A stretch of DNA of 64,000 bases. It comes from Mytilinidion resinicola (taxonomy: Eukaryota; Ascomycota; Dothideomycetes; Mytilinidiales; Mytilinidiaceae). Below are positions 22,204 to 33,355 of the stretch, in pieces. The notes below the pieces were generated by a model, which saw nothing but the letters and a program-made list of their open reading frames with translations, had not been told where the DNA came from and made no database searches. The position numbers and the translations under genes are program-made. Numbering within the stretch: the first letter of the stretch is position 1; the number at the start of each line of letters is the position of its first letter. Location of the stretch: NCBI RefSeq assembly GCF_010093595.1, contig NW_022985449.1:741410-805409 (forward strand). Direction: 5' to 3'.

Positions 22204-23525
22204 TCACCTCTGCTCCACCTTATCCCAGATATGAGTATCATCATACGTCTCTCTCTCCGCCTCCTGATTTTTCAGCACCTTTCCCCTCTCATACGCCGCA
22301 TCCCTCGACTGATTCATCTCCGCATCCATCGCCCTAATCTTATCCTCCAACTCCTTCATCCTGGCTTTCACCTCCTCCGTAAACTCAAACGCTCTCCCCT
22401 CCTCCGCCGCCTTATCCTTCTCCTTATTATGCCCATTCAACTCCTCAAACAACTTATTCCGCTCATCCATCACCTCAAACCAGTGCTGCGTCTTCTTCTC
22501 GCTGCCAAAACAGATTCCATACCCATCGCAATAACACGAGCTCACCGCCGGACAATACACCGCATTCCCGGTGAAAATATATTGCCAGATATACTCAAAC
22601 ACGCGCCCGGAAAACTGGTCATCCATGCTCGTTTCCAGCAGCCACTTGCGGTAGTGCACGAACCGCTCAATCGGCACCTGCTGCACGCGCTCCCGGCTCA
22701 CCGCGAACTGCGCGCAGCACGGCGCGGATAGCGATGGCGGCACGGGTGCCCCCGGGTGTAGCTCGTCCCACACGCCCTTGCGGTAGTACTTCTCTTCGGG
22801 CTTGTGGAAGTCATCGAAGTCGACGACGGGCCGGTCCATGTGGATCCAGTCTGGGCAGCCTGGGTCCGTGTGGCAGCGCGTGTTCATGTATCCCAGGCGT
22901 GCGACGCGGGCGTCGTTGAGGCGGCGGATGGCTTGCGCGGTGTCCAGGCCCATCAGGATGTTGTTGTGCCAGGCGTAGCGGTGCGAGTGGAAGAACATGA
23001 TGGTGTCGGGGAGGTCATTGTAGTGGTCGATTAGGTAGGTGAGGTAGACCTGGGCGATATACGATTAGTTGGAGTTATGGGATTGGGAAGGGATCGAGGT
23101 AAGGGCGCGTTGGGGTCGGGATATGTATGTAAACGTACCATTGCTTCCCGGCCCTTGTTCTTGGGAACGCGGTACTCGGCCGTGTCATTGTCGACCTGGT
23201 AGACGGCGAGTGGGATTTCTGGGAGCTCGGCATGGATCCAGTGGATGTCTTCGTCTTTGGTCTTGGGTAGGACGAGGATGCGCGAGTAGTTGGAGCCTGC
23301 GGGCTTGGGCGTTCCAGGCGTGAATATGAGAGGGATGCTGAAGTCGAGAGGGTCGACGCTAGCTCTGAATCCCGTGTTCTTCTTGGGCGACTTTGGCGGA
23401 GGAGAATGGTCGGTCTTGAGAGGTGTTGAGGAAGTGGTGTGGACGAGGCTGATGTACCACCAGCCTAGCAGCAATACAACGGCGACGGAGACAACCGACA
23501 GGAGGCGTGGAGGGCCGGCCAACAT
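22204..23525 (-). CDS. DUF3431 type II membrane protein
   Basis: 410 residues from two minus-strand exons, 23525-23139 and 23049-22204. After a short N-terminus comes one membrane anchor (VVSVAVVLLLGWWYISLV, residues about 11-28), then a linker rich in Ser, Pro and Lys and a large luminal or extracellular domain: ILVLPKTKDEDIHWI, YRVPKNKGREAM, YLIDHYNDLPDTIMFFHSHRYAWHN, then WLLETSMDDQFSGRVFEYIW and a Cys-containing YCPAVSSCYCDGYG. This is the DUF3431 pattern, which resembles glycosyltransferase folds of the Golgi, but no activity is established. The last 80 residues are Glu/Lys-rich and probably helical. Confidence 0.82.
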
Positions 23526-24464
23526 GGTGAGGGTGTGGAGGGAGCGGCTGCTATACCCTCATCGATGCGTGGAACAGTGAGGAAGAAGGGAGTTCGCGCT
23601 CTTACTTCACAGCCCCGAACTACTGTGAGGTGCGTCCATTGGAGCTGACAACCACACCGCCCGGCAGACCGACGATTCACCCGTGTCCTGGGTGTTTCAC
23701 ATTACGGCATAGGGGATCAACACTCTTGTGCCGGCTGTTTTCTCGGGCATGTGATGTCTGCTTGATGATATTCGTGAAGTTGGTATTCACGGTGTCACCA
23801 CGTTGTTGAGCTAAGCAGCGCTTCCCATGACTCTCGAAAGTCAAATCTGGGCTACGAAGGAGCTCGTTTTCAGTGTTGCATAACCGAAGGAATGCCAAGC
23901 TGCTCTAAACTTCCGTGCACTGCACCCACACTCTAAAATAAAAGCACATATGACTAGAAGAATAGAGAAATGTATGCCTAAGAAGCGTAGACCTCTTTTC
24001 CGCAATTTATTTGGCCTTGTGGTGGGCACTGGAGGTTGGTGAAATGGTTATGTGGTTTTGGTTATGCGCTTTACACTATCACGAGGAATGACTCCAAGGT
24101 TTTAAACTGAGCTATGACTAAGCAAACATGAGCTGTGGCGGTGCAAAAATGAGCAGGCCTGAGTTCAGCCCTGAGCTTATCACGCCCAGGGTCCCAGTTC
24201 CGGCCCCCAAGTGTCGAGTAAACTTGCCCTCTGTTCCAAGGTTACGACCAAAGGCTGACGTTTCCGCAATGGAGTTGGCTGAAGCTGAGCCGGGACAGCC
24301 GACCTCACAGGAGCATGGGGTGTTCAAGCAATGAGTATTACATATATCGCAATATACTCACAGCATTGTTCCTTCCTATCAAGGAACCTGAGCTACTGCT
24401 CCTGCTCGAGGCTGAGAACTGTAGCTAAGCTTGGTGTACAGAGCCTGCAAGTGAGCTTCGGGAT
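23526..24464. other. Intergenic, start of gene-poor accessory stretch
   Basis: 939 bases. A plus-strand ORF (24128-24334) has no motif. GAGTAT/ATACTC form an inverted repeat near 24331-24360. No gene supported. Confidence 0.45.
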
Positions 24465-25585
24465 TTAGAAAAGCCCAAATGATTTTCTACGAACCCTCTC
24501 CATCTCTAGGGCGTTTGGCATTGGTGATAGAAATTTGTCTACCTCATCCTGCCAGAACTCATTGTGCGGATTGACAAGCCGCGCATTTGTATATTCCCAG
24601 TACTCAGGGAACCAGCCTGCAGTCTCCCAGTCAATGATACCGACAATCTTATCGCCGCGTACAAGAATATTGAAACTGCTTAAATCCCCATGAGTGAATA
24701 CAGGTGGAGGCCATGGTTGGTCGTGAAAAGCGATAAGCTCCTGAATATCTGCAGGCACATCGAGGTGATGTGCTTCTACCCCATTCCGCAATACCTATGG
24801 AAATCAGGGATGTTCTGAAAGGGCCCATGTCGTAAGCGATGAGGAAGTCTACAATCATATATTGCAGAACCATCCACATTAGCAACGCCAGCACCCTTTG
24901 GAGGGTGAATCGTACGCAACTCCTCAATCATTTTCTTTGCCTGTCCAAGGATAGCTTCCTTGGATTTCTCTGAACAGAACCTCCATACATTCGCCACCGT
25001 ATCTCCATCAATTCTCTCCATAACAATGTACGTCTGCCCCTTTCGAGTAAAGGCACAATGAACGGTCGGCACTGGTATTGAAGTATGCTGCGCGACGAAT
25101 TGCATTGTGTGTGCCTCTGCAAGAGTTATATGGTTCCCAGTCTTTATACAAAACCGGGATGCGAAAATAACACCACCGGGGTGGCGAAAGAAACGCCTAA
25201 GGGCTTTCTGAGTGACGGTAATACGGGTAAGGGTTCGTCGCAAACGTGTATCGTTGATAGGCGTTTCTCCGTTGATCTTCGACATTGCGGCGAAGGTCGT
25301 AATCAACCTCTCAATGCTAACCCCCGACCTGATCGCCATTACGGCCGTAGCTGCGACACAGTGCTCTGGCAGGAAATCGATCCTGAGCCCGGCGGTGATG
25401 TAGTTCACGCTCTTCTTGACCACCGTCTCTAGGGCCATCTCCAGGGACGCCGGTGGGTACTGGAACTCGCTCGTGCGCCCCAGAGCGGCTCCCATAAACT
25501 GCATCCTAACCCAGTTGTCGATCCTGTCCTTAGGGAAGGACTTGAAGTTCTTGCCGATGAGGTCAATGGTCGTCCACTCGACCAT
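24465..25585 (-). pseudogene. APH-like kinase gene with a frameshift and an unusual N-terminal extension
   Basis: Aminoglycoside phosphotransferase-like (APH/choline kinase fold) protein of the type greatly expanded in filamentous fungi; these do not imply drug resistance. The ORF from 25585 encodes an unrecognised segment of about 100 residues, then from Met 101 (25285) the kinase: IASRFCIKTGNHITLAEAHTM, TSIPVPTVH, YIVMERIDGDTV, and IPDFHRY. It ends at a TAG a few codons later, while the C-terminal lobe continues in another frame: LRNGVEAHH, THGDLSSFNILV (catalytic loop HGDxxxxN) and IIDWETAGWFPEYWEY. One missing base near 24785-24795 explains this. It could be a sequencing error or a real mutation. 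The first 100 residues differ in codon use from the rest and have no counterpart I know in APH-like proteins. Confidence 0.7.
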
Positions 25586-26212
25586 CCTGGTGAACAGCCT
25601 CGTGATGTTCTTAGAGAATCCACCCTTGCCCTCGGTTTTGCTATTTGGACCTGTTCATCATCTCATCCGACCGGTTCAGATCTCGCCTCAGGAGTTGTTC
25701 CTATCATAACACATTCCAGCTCTCAGTCGTTTATGAGAAAGTTAGTAAGAGTGATTAGGGTAGAGTCCTGACCTCCACGGCAGTAGCGAGCTGGTAATCA
25801 ATATGCTTAATCTCCGATGATGACTGCTGTCGTTCGCATCAGTTCTCATATCGACTTGTACTGTACCACCCTCTTCTAAGAGTAAAAATATGGTAACATG
25901 ATTGTCGCTGTGGAGAGAGTTTGGCCATGCCCCCGGTGGTATGGATGGTGACCCGAATCGTTTTGAACTTCGAAGTATTGTTTTGGAAAAAAAAAAAGTG
26001 TATTGAAAGTTCACAGAGTTTCAATTTACTTCAATGTTGTTGACGTGATGCAGTTGCCGAGAACTCGGTGCTATTATCCTCGCACCACGCTAAATATCAC
26101 GATAGGACTTAGAGAAGATCCATGATATTAAAACCAAATCTCCCCGGCCGCCGCAGTCACCACCCGACGCGCTGTCTAGCTGCACTCTCTAGTCCTTGTC
26201 CATCCGTTTCAT
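25586..26212. other. Intergenic
   Basis: 627 bases; on the minus strand a short open stretch at about 25600-25700 continues the codon style of the odd N-terminal segment but in another frame and with a stop. An 11-base A run at 25987-25997. No gene supported. Confidence 0.45.
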
Positions 26213-26989
26213 TCAACTTGTTATTCGGCTGCCACACATTTTGTGGAGGATGTCTTTGGCAGAAGGATATTTCCGTTTCCAGCAGCCCATAATGATATCG
26301 TTAAGCAGAAGCCCTTCCATGCTCGGATACTTTTTTTCCTCAAACAACGACTCAACTAATTCGTCGCTTAGACCTTCGTAGGGAGTATGGCCAGCTACGA
26401 GTTCGTAGAGTGTAGAACCCAGTGCGAATAGATCTGACTCCACCGTATTATCCGCCTCAAGATCTCGAGGGAGGCAATGGCTTGGGATCTCGAATCCTTG
26501 TGCCCGTGTTCCTTTCAATCCAAGGTCTGGCTGGTCGTCAAATCCCGATGCATTGAAGTCGCTGAGCCGGGTGTTAAGGCCTGCGTCAACTAGCCACTGG
26601 TCAAGCCTGAAATCAGAATGCCTGACTCCCTTGGAATGAATGTATTCGACACTTTTAATCATTTGATGGGCCCAGCGTTTCAGGTCTGATTCAGTGATGT
26701 TTGCGAGATTCATATGGATGTAATCCTTGAGGTTGCCGTTGGGATAGTATTTGAGCTCAACGTATTCGTTTTCGGGACCAATAGACAAGCATTCGGCGAT
26801 AAGTGGGTGGCTACCCAGGATGCGATAAACGTCAGCTTCCGCTTTGCATGCTTTTACGTTCTCCTCTGTGATACCAATGTCATCAACGAGTACATGACAT
26901 TCCTTCCTGACGATGTCTCCGATGCGGTAAGTTTTGGAACTCATGCCGACCATAAGGAGCTCGCGCTGTGGTGGCGTAGATGATGACAT
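26213..26989 (-). CDS. Small protein-kinase-like protein with degenerate catalytic motifs
   Basis: 258 residues, single exon, covering a compact protein kinase fold. Visible: an N-lobe with EENVKACKAEADVYRIL (possible helix-C Glu), a hinge-like VELKYYPNGNLKDYI, catalytic-loop equivalent GVRHSDFRLDQWLV (HSD in place of HRD; Gln where the Asn of HRDxKxxN would be), LSDFNASG in place of DFG, and C-lobe ESDLFALGSTLYELVAGHTPYEG. The catalytic Asp of HSD and the Asp of DFN remain, so activity is not excluded. This short kinase type with HSDFRxDQWL is common in fungal accessory gene sets and its substrates are unknown. The start at 26989 is the first Met; MVGMSS gives a second choice. Neighbour of the APH-like gene on the same strand. 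Confidence 0.75.
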   Translation of the reverse strand: MSSSTPPQRELLMVGMSSKTYRIGDIVRKECHVLVDDIGITEENVKACKAEADVYRILGSHPLIAECLSIGPENEYVELKYYPNGNLKDYIHMNLANITESDLKRWAHQMIKSVEYIHSKGVRHSDFRLDQWLVDAGLNTRLSDFNASGFDDQPDLGLKGTRAQGFEIPSHCLPRDLEADNTVESDLFALGSTLYELVAGHTPYEGLSDELVESLFEEKKYPSMEGLLLNDIIMGCWKRKYPSAKDILHKMCGSRITS

Positions 26990-27545
26990 GGTTTAGAAGC
27001 TGAGATAAGAACGTGCTACGGATTAAGATAGGACAATGGCCAGGCGCAGGAATCATTGTAGGCACGCCGGGAATAAATGGCTGCAACTCGAGCGAGACGC
27101 GATGTACAGATATCACGTGACCTGCAATTACGCCACAACTTACCTTACGTAGTTCAAGCATGCGCGGCCTATAGTTGTATCGGGACTAGCCCGCCTTTAT
27201 CAGCACGTCCTGCTAAAACCTTGTTCCTCCAATCTTTTATCAGAACCTCTGCCAATTCTCTGTTCATGAAGTAGAACATAGATGTATATGACGTAACAGT
27301 GTATATTGTCAAGCGAGCGTGGTTCAAGCGTGAATGCTAAATACATATCTTTTCCTTCGTCCTATCCTTTGTATGCGCGCCCGGTAGATATTCCTTACAA
27401 GCGAACGAAAACGGTAAATCAAATTTGCGAGTGGTGAAGCCGAATGGGCTTTAACGGCATCTCATTTGACTTCTCGTAGATGGTGCATCTTTGAGAATCA
27501 TATCAGCAGGTAATCAAGTTCAGCTTTCGTTTTATACCAACCTGC
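26990..27545. other. Intergenic
   Basis: 556 bases upstream of the kinase-like gene; AT-rich, no ORF with recognisable features. Confidence 0.5.
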
Positions 27546-27767
27546 TTAAGTCGAGCTGGAGCTTCCGCCTTGCTCGCCGTGATTATGTCCAGAACGAGGA
27601 CCTTTTCTCCTAGTCGATCCAGAATGTATCATCTTATACCTGTGGCAGTGTCGAATACCGCTGGCAGGTTTCTCGTCGCACGGATCAGCGGTGTACTTGA
27701 TTTCGTCGCATGCTTCCGTGCAATCACCTCCAGAATACTTGTACGTGGTCCTATATTTCGTGCACAT
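27546..27767 (-). CDS. Possible small Cys-rich protein (73 residues)
   Basis: Starts MCTKYRTTYKYSGGDC and continues CDEIKYTADPCDEKPASGIRHCHRYKM, then a Gly/Ser/His-rich tail. Six cysteines lie in the first 45 residues. The MC-x-K-x-x-T-x-Y start and the later spaced Cys resemble a class of small intracellular Cys-rich proteins common in filamentous fungi, in which the residue after TxYx is usually Cys-Gly; here it is Tyr-Ser. No signal peptide. Being short and single-exon it could be a chance ORF or a decayed copy; the motif order is the only support. Confidence 0.4.
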   Translation of the reverse strand: MCTKYRTTYKYSGGDCTEACDEIKYTADPCDEKPASGIRHCHRYKMIHSGSTRRKGPRSGHNHGEQGGSSSST

Positions 27768-28742
27768 AGTTGATTCAATAGATGGAAGTTAAATTTATTT
27801 TGGTAGATATTAGATTTGCGAGAGGACAATTGCTGTAGAAACATTCAAACAGCTGAACGGCATTTTATAGGACTTTCTAGACCCGAGTGGCCGGCACTTT
27901 TCTGCACTGCGTGCTTTTAGACATCCTTCTCGCATGCGATCAATTCCCACCTACCATAGGAGGGCCAGAACGACTCATTCATGGTCATGGAAGCTTTGTT
28001 GCTTTAGGAGCAGGGCTGTCTCCACATTGTTCTATCGGGTGATTGGACGCTTGACTAGCCCCCGTGTTATCGCTACTTGCCGCTGTCCATTTCAGCTGGT
28101 GTCACATATTTTGCTTTCGTCGCCTTGTTTGCCTTGAATCTGTGATGTCTACCTGTATTGGGCCTGGTACAGTCGGAGAGATTCCTGATTGGGAGAGCGA
28201 TACTGATGTTCTTGCCCGCAGACGCCTCTTATCACACCATCCGTTCGCCGTAACCGTGATTCAGTGCACCGTCAACAGTCAACTGTCCAGTCCGACCAAT
28301 CTCAATGCCTGCTTTTCAAGCTCCTCCTGCACTCTTTCGCTAGATGTCTGCCTGGAGGAAAGTGCATGGTTTCGTCTTCTTCCTAAAGGCGGGAGAATTA
28401 ATCCCAAAATCGGCTGCACGCAGATATTCGTTGCTTGCTAATCTGCACAATCGAATAAAGGTTAACAACGGCACAGTCATACCGAGGCTCGGAGAATCGA
28501 TGAAAAACATCATTTGCGGGCGGTGAGCAAGGTTTTCCTTGCGCATACCGTACAGCGTAAAGGCGCAGATGGAAGGAAAGGGATGCAAAGCTAAGGTCCG
28601 AAGAAGCTGGAAGTAGTAAAAGCTATGTGAACGTAATCTTTCAATACACTAAAAACGAGCTCCTTCGTACGACGTGCCTCATGGGGCATTCCAGCTCTTG
28701 TCGCTAAGTCTCTCACGTGCGGAGTGGTGGAATGATGCAATT
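27768..28742. other. Intergenic, no supported gene
   Basis: 975 bases of mixed composition. A plus-strand ORF at 28064-28441 has no motif and low-quality composition. Nothing else seen. Confidence 0.45.
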
Positions 28743-28750
28743 GATATATA

Positions 28751-29070
28751 TTAGGCTAAATTGAAGCTTTCTTGATTGAATGTGCCTGCTAGACGTGAAG
28801 CGTAAGAAGTGACATTCTTCAGTCGCGGAAAATCACAATGTTCTAACGCACTCTCGCCATCCTCAAAGATCTGTTCAAGCTTCGCGAACACCTCTGGCCA
28901 GACTTGCAGGAAGCTGACGTGCCATCCAACCCCGTTTTTGACGACCAGCTGAAGGGCTTCCAACGTGGGCACTCACGTAGCACCTGGTCAACATCTTGAT
29001 AGCCAGCTCAAACAGGTCCTTCACACAGACACCCATCGCAAGCAAAGCAAAGACATCACAAGCGAAGCTA
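28751..29070 (-). pseudogene. Possible gene remnant (two adjacent coding-like frames)
   Basis: On the minus strand two coding-like stretches abut in different frames. The first, about 29070-28985, reads FSFACDVFALLAMGV and KDLFELAIKMLTRCY, with a likeness to the end of BTB-type domains (VYxLADxYxxKDL). The second, 28972-28751, reads HVSFLQVWPEVFAKLEQIF and LEHCDFPRLKNVTSYASRL, ending in TAA. The gap between the frames is too short for an intron, so if they belong together the gene is frameshifted and has lost its 5' part. Weak call; family not identified. Confidence 0.3.
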
Positions 29071-30172
29071 AAACAAGATAGAGTTCATCTTTTTTCATGG
29101 AGCGGGAGGAAAACCCCCAGGGACAAACCCCCCCGGGATGAAAAACCTCCCTAAAGCCGTGCAAGATCTCTCACCACCACCGCTCCGCCAGCTCCAAGCC
29201 CTTCCATCCTCTTCCGTCCATCGAACCCTTCCCCCAGCCATGCCCTGCCACGCACGCCGCCAAACCAAGCAGAAAACGGAAAGGTAAAGGCGATTAAACC
29301 TTGCGTCACACGGGTGCCTCTGCGGTAAAACATGCCACGGACCCCAGAGGGTCTGTTGCGCAGCCCGAAGACGTTGCTATCTGTTGGCTTCTTCCTCCGG
29401 GTTCGGCGCCGCCAGCAAGCCGACAAGCTCTCCCCCGGTGTCGGGCGATTGCCGCCTACTGCAGAGGGCCGTGGAGGCTGGTTCCTCATACGCGAACGCA
29501 TGGAGATACAGGTGCAAGAGGGCGGAGAGTACGCTAGCAGTACATGAAACATGAACAGGAGATGAAGGAGAGGGTACAAAAAGGGTGATACATTGAAAGC
29601 GGGTGGTGGCGAGATCTTGAGTCCCCGAAGGCAGAGGAGAGAAAGAGGACGGGGAGAGGACGAGGTTTTGTATGTGCACGGAGGCGGGCTGGTCAAAGCG
29701 TGGAGGGTGCTTATTGGTGGGGAGAAGGCCACGGCGATTGCGTTGGCACGGCGAAGCTGAGAGAATTTGCAGGATGGAACAGTGGTATTGATGGTCTAGA
29801 TAGGCTACGTACCCTCACCATACCATGACTATCAATGTCTACTGGTTGCGTGTAGCAAGCTACCGACGAGATTACCTGCTCTTGTCGATTCGCAGAGGTA
29901 GCTGTTACTTCTGCTAGCAGTGTGCCGGCTGCTTCAAAATTTTCAAAAGGGGGGCTGAGGATGACTAATCCTTGATCCTACCGATCACCATTGAAGCAAG
30001 AAGCCTGGGCGGCTCTTATGATGTCCGAAGCCTTTCCTACGTGCTTATATAAAATCTCTTTACTCGTGTGTTGTGTTGCACGTAGGTGGATTCTCTTTCA
30101 GCCGCACTTTTTTCCCCACTCCTGTCCGAGGATCGTTAGCCGCCCTCAGACGGCACCTCCTCTGGAAGTATT
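29071..30172. other. Intergenic, no supported gene
   Basis: 1.1 kb. Long overlapping ORFs on both strands (for example minus 29151-29732) are low-complexity, rich in Pro, Ser and Arg, and look like by-products of GC-rich sequence. Contains a C-run patch at 29111-29150. Confidence 0.5.
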
Positions 30173-32653
30173 TCATACACCAGTCTTGCCTGGGCCCTTG
30201 GGCATCTTCTTATCGACGCCCAGCTTATCTAGGTCTGCTGATTTGTGGTAGTGCGGCGCAACCTCCACCAGCCACTCGGGCTCCAACGGCATGTTGCTCC
30301 GCATATATTCTTTCGACGTCAACACCAACTCATAGAAAATGACCCATTTAGGCCGGCTTTCCATGAGGACAGAGCTGGGGTGTAGAAAAACTGTCATGCC
30401 ATTCTTCACCGTACGGTATGAGTCTCCTCCGCGCTGAAGACGAGCCGCGTTGGGGAAGAAACCGGCGGTGATGGCTTTGCGGATGGCCACGTGATCTGAG
30501 ATACCGCTGGTAGATAAAGTGACCTCGACGCGGTCGCAAAGCTTGGCGAGTTGGTCTCGAACATCGCGGGCACGCGTAAGACTTCGCTGCTGCAGAAAAT
30601 TTTCTTTCGCCCAGATCGGACTGAAATCTGCGTCGAGCCATTGGTTCCAAATATTGAGGTACGTCAAATGGTCGCCCCCCTCTTTATTTGTGAATCGAGC
30701 TCGTGCGGAATCGGCATGGATCTTTTTGTCCTTGGGTCGAAAGAAGAGTGCAGACGCTTCGCTCAGCATGGCCACTATCGACAGGATTTCCTCCACACAG
30801 CCATACTTGTCAGCGGCCAGAACAGCCTTGGCAAGCATAGGATCTGTAGGGAACTCTGCCATCTGTCGTCCGATCTTGGTGAGTTCACCCTTATCATTGA
30901 GGGCTCCGAGGGCGTAGAGTTGTTCTAGCGCACGAATGAGGGTATCGGTGGGTGGTGCGTCCATGAAGTCGAAGTTGATGAGGTCGTTGATCCCTAGAGA
31001 CTTGAGCATTAAAACAACTGAGTTAAGGTTCGTGCGTTGAATTTCCGGCGTAGTGTTCTCATCAAGCTCATTATAGAAAGCCCATTTGGTATACAACCTG
31101 AAGCATTTACCAGGACCGACACGCCCCGCACGTCCTGCACGTTGGTTTGCGGAGGCTCGAGAGCACGGCGTCACGACCAAAGACTCCATGCCAGTTCTTG
31201 GATTGTATACGTTCTCTTTGACGAGTCCAGGGTCAATGACGTAGACAATGCCATCAATTGTCAGTGATGTTTCGGCGATGTTGGTCGCTAAGACTACCTT
31301 CCTAGCATTTGGAGGGGTAGGCTCGAAGATCTTAGCTTGTAGGTCAGTCGGAAGATTGGCGTAGATAGGACAGATGATGAGTTCTGGTGCCCGTGAGCCA
31401 AGTTTTCGAGCTGTGTCTTCAAGATTTTGCTGAGCAGCTTCAATCTCATCTTGACCCGTCAAGAAAACTAGAATGTCTCCAGCGGGCTGCGAGAGATGAA
31501 TCTGGAAAATAGTGGTTACTGCTGCAGCTAGGTAGTTTGCCTCTGGCTGGGGTGTGTAATGAATATCAACAGGGTAACGCCGACCCGGAATATTGAAAAT
31601 TGGAGCATCGTCAAAGTATTTGCTGAACTTCTGTGCATCCATAGTGGCCGAGGAGATAAGCAATTTCAGATCAGGCCTGAATCGAGCAATGTCTTTTACG
31701 AGTCCAAATAGAATGTCCGTATGTAGTGTCCTCTCGTGTGCCTCGTCAATCATCAGCGCTGCATAACCACCGAGATCCGGCTCAGTGAGAAATTCGCGTA
31801 GTAACATGCCATCCGTCATGTACTTCAGGACCGTTTTGTCCGATGTTTTGTCTTCAAAGCGAATAGCGTATCCGCACTCCTGGCCCAGCCTCACACCCAT
31901 CTCTTCCGCCACTCGAGCTGCTACGCTCATGGCTGCCACACGGCGTGGTTGTGTGCATCCGATCTTCAGTCCGCCCTTGGTATATCCAGCCTCATGGAGG
32001 TATTGTGGTAATTGTGTAGTCTTTCCACTGCCAGTCTCCCCCACGACAATCAGGACCTGATATTCCGCAACCGCAGCCAAGATCTGTTCCCGATATGTGT
32101 ACATAGGCAAGCTCTTTCTAGTATCCTCGATAGTAGCAGCCTTCTGTTCCGCAGCATCCAGCATCCGCTGAAGCATCTGCTTCTCCGGGTCCAGTCGCGA
32201 CGCGACATCAGCGACAAACTTTATGCCCTGGGTATCGTCAAAAACGAACTCGTAGTCTTCCTCGCGCACTGGCCTTGATATCTGCGCTTTGGCGCGCGCC
32301 GTTTGTTCGTTCTCCCACTCATCGTGCTCTGTAACGTATTTATCGTCCTTGTGCCGTTTGTTCAGCACCTCCGTCTTATTGCTGTAGTCGGCATCAGGTA
32401 CGAGATAGCCTTCGAGATGGTCATCGATGGCGAGACGCTCTTCGGCGAGGCGTAGGGTTTCACGGTTCTTCTGAAAGTCTTGGAGCTCTTGCCGAGTCAG
32501 GTCAGGGTTTGCCCGCTCTTCTGCCGCCTCCTCTTGGACCTGTTTGCGAAGGAGCGCAAGCTGTTCTGCTTCTCGTTTCGCGAGGTAGTCTTGTCGGGAC
32601 CGTAGACGGAGGTCATCGAGCTTTTCGGGATTTCGCTCGCGCGGTGGCGCCAT
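30173..32653 (-). CDS. PRP2: DEAH-box RNA helicase, Prp2/DHX16 type
   Basis: Spliceosomal ATPase that remodels the activated spliceosome before the first step. Single exon of 826 residues from the ATG at 32653 ([11 protein letters not shown]); an in-frame extension to 32800 exists but lacks conservation-like sequence. Helicase motifs in order: [14 protein letters not shown] (I), [10 protein letters not shown] (Ia), [18 protein letters not shown] (II, DEAH), [10 protein letters not shown] (III), FLTGQDEIE (IV), [12 protein letters not shown] (V) and QRAGRAGR (VI), then ratchet (HA2) and OB domains ending in [11 protein letters not shown]. The N-terminal helical region [20 protein letters not shown] is that of DHX16. 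Homologues such as fission yeast Cdc28 are longer at the N-terminus, so an extra upstream exon cannot be excluded. Confidence 0.93.
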   Translation of the reverse strand: MAPPRERNPEKLDDLRLRSRQDYLAKREAEQLALLRKQVQEEAAEERANPDLTRQELQDFQKNRETLRLAEERLAIDDHLEGYLVPDADYSNKTEVLNKRHKDDKYVTEHDEWENEQTARAKAQISRPVREEDYEFVFDDTQGIKFVADVASRLDPEKQMLQRMLDAAEQKAATIEDTRKSLPMYTYREQILAAVAEYQVLIVVGETGSGKTTQLPQYLHEAGYTKGGLKIGCTQPRRVAAMSVAARVAEEMGVRLGQECGYAIRFEDKTSDKTVLKYMTDGMLLREFLTEPDLGGYAALMIDEAHERTLHTDILFGLVKDIARFRPDLKLLISSATMDAQKFSKYFDDAPIFNIPGRRYPVDIHYTPQPEANYLAAAVTTIFQIHLSQPAGDILVFLTGQDEIEAAQQNLEDTARKLGSRAPELIICPIYANLPTDLQAKIFEPTPPNARKVVLATNIAETSLTIDGIVYVIDPGLVKENVYNPRTGMESLVVTPCSRASANQRAGRAGRVGPGKCFRLYTKWAFYNELDENTTPEIQRTNLNSVVLMLKSLGINDLINFDFMDAPPTDTLIRALEQLYALGALNDKGELTKIGRQMAEFPTDPMLAKAVLAADKYGCVEEILSIVAMLSEASALFFRPKDKKIHADSARARFTNKEGGDHLTYLNIWNQWLDADFSPIWAKENFLQQRSLTRARDVRDQLAKLCDRVEVTLSTSGISDHVAIRKAITAGFFPNAARLQRGGDSYRTVKNGMTVFLHPSSVLMESRPKWVIFYELVLTSKEYMRSNMPLEPEWLVEVAPHYHKSADLDKLGVDKKMPKGPGKTGV

Positions 32654-33355
32654 AGCTAGTATCAGGGAGAAAGCGCGTTGTAGCTCGTATGCGCAGTGAG
32701 AGTGAAGCTGTGGCTCGAGGTCGATGGTGGAGGCAAAAAGATTGGAATGGCTGCCTGGGCAAATATCACTGCCGCATATTAGAGCGTTGACGCATGTCAC
32801 ACGAAGCGAGGAGTTAGTTTATGACAGTCTCTCGGCTCCTTTGAAGATAACTCGTACGTGAGGAGAGCTCAAGAGTCGTGAATGGACGCAACTTTTAGGG
32901 TTGACGACACTAGCGAACTGGCATTAAAGGTTTCACGTGACGGAATATGCCCCAGCCCCACATCATATATTGGCATGTCTTTCTCGAAGTAGCTGTGCAT
33001 AATAAGGCAACTTGAATTTGCATAGAGTTCATGTGTTCTGGCTGACGAAGATACAGTTTTCATTTTGTATCCTGAATTCTAGATATGGTGTGCTCTATCC
33101 AAGACGGATAGCTTTTTTGACGGAACAGGCAACGGACTTTTTGAGTGTCTTTACTGCGCTTGATCTTTCACCCTGCGGAGAAGGCATATCATCTCAATGG
33201 CCGAAGGATCTCGTTGCCCACAAGCCAGCGGAGGGACCCGAGTGCGAGATTCTGTCGACTCGAAACTGCCCCGGGGAACGCTCCGAGGCCTTCTTCTAAA
33301 GAGAAGGTAGTCCTAGTCGCGGCCTTTCACGTTCCATTGTGCTAACTCCCCATTG
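32654..33355. other. Intergenic between tandem minus-strand genes
   Basis: 702 bases: promoter of the helicase and 3' end of the DNA methyltransferase. No gene seen. Confidence 0.5.

Noticed and set aside
25987..25997. A-run near the odd APH N-terminal segment, as a sign of retroposition
   Set aside because: It lies on the wrong strand for a tail of the minus-strand segment, is only 11 bases long, and no target-site duplication was found.
29151..29732. 193-codon minus-strand ORF
   Set aside because: Low-complexity Pro/Ser/Arg composition, overlapping equal-quality ORFs on the other strand, no motif.
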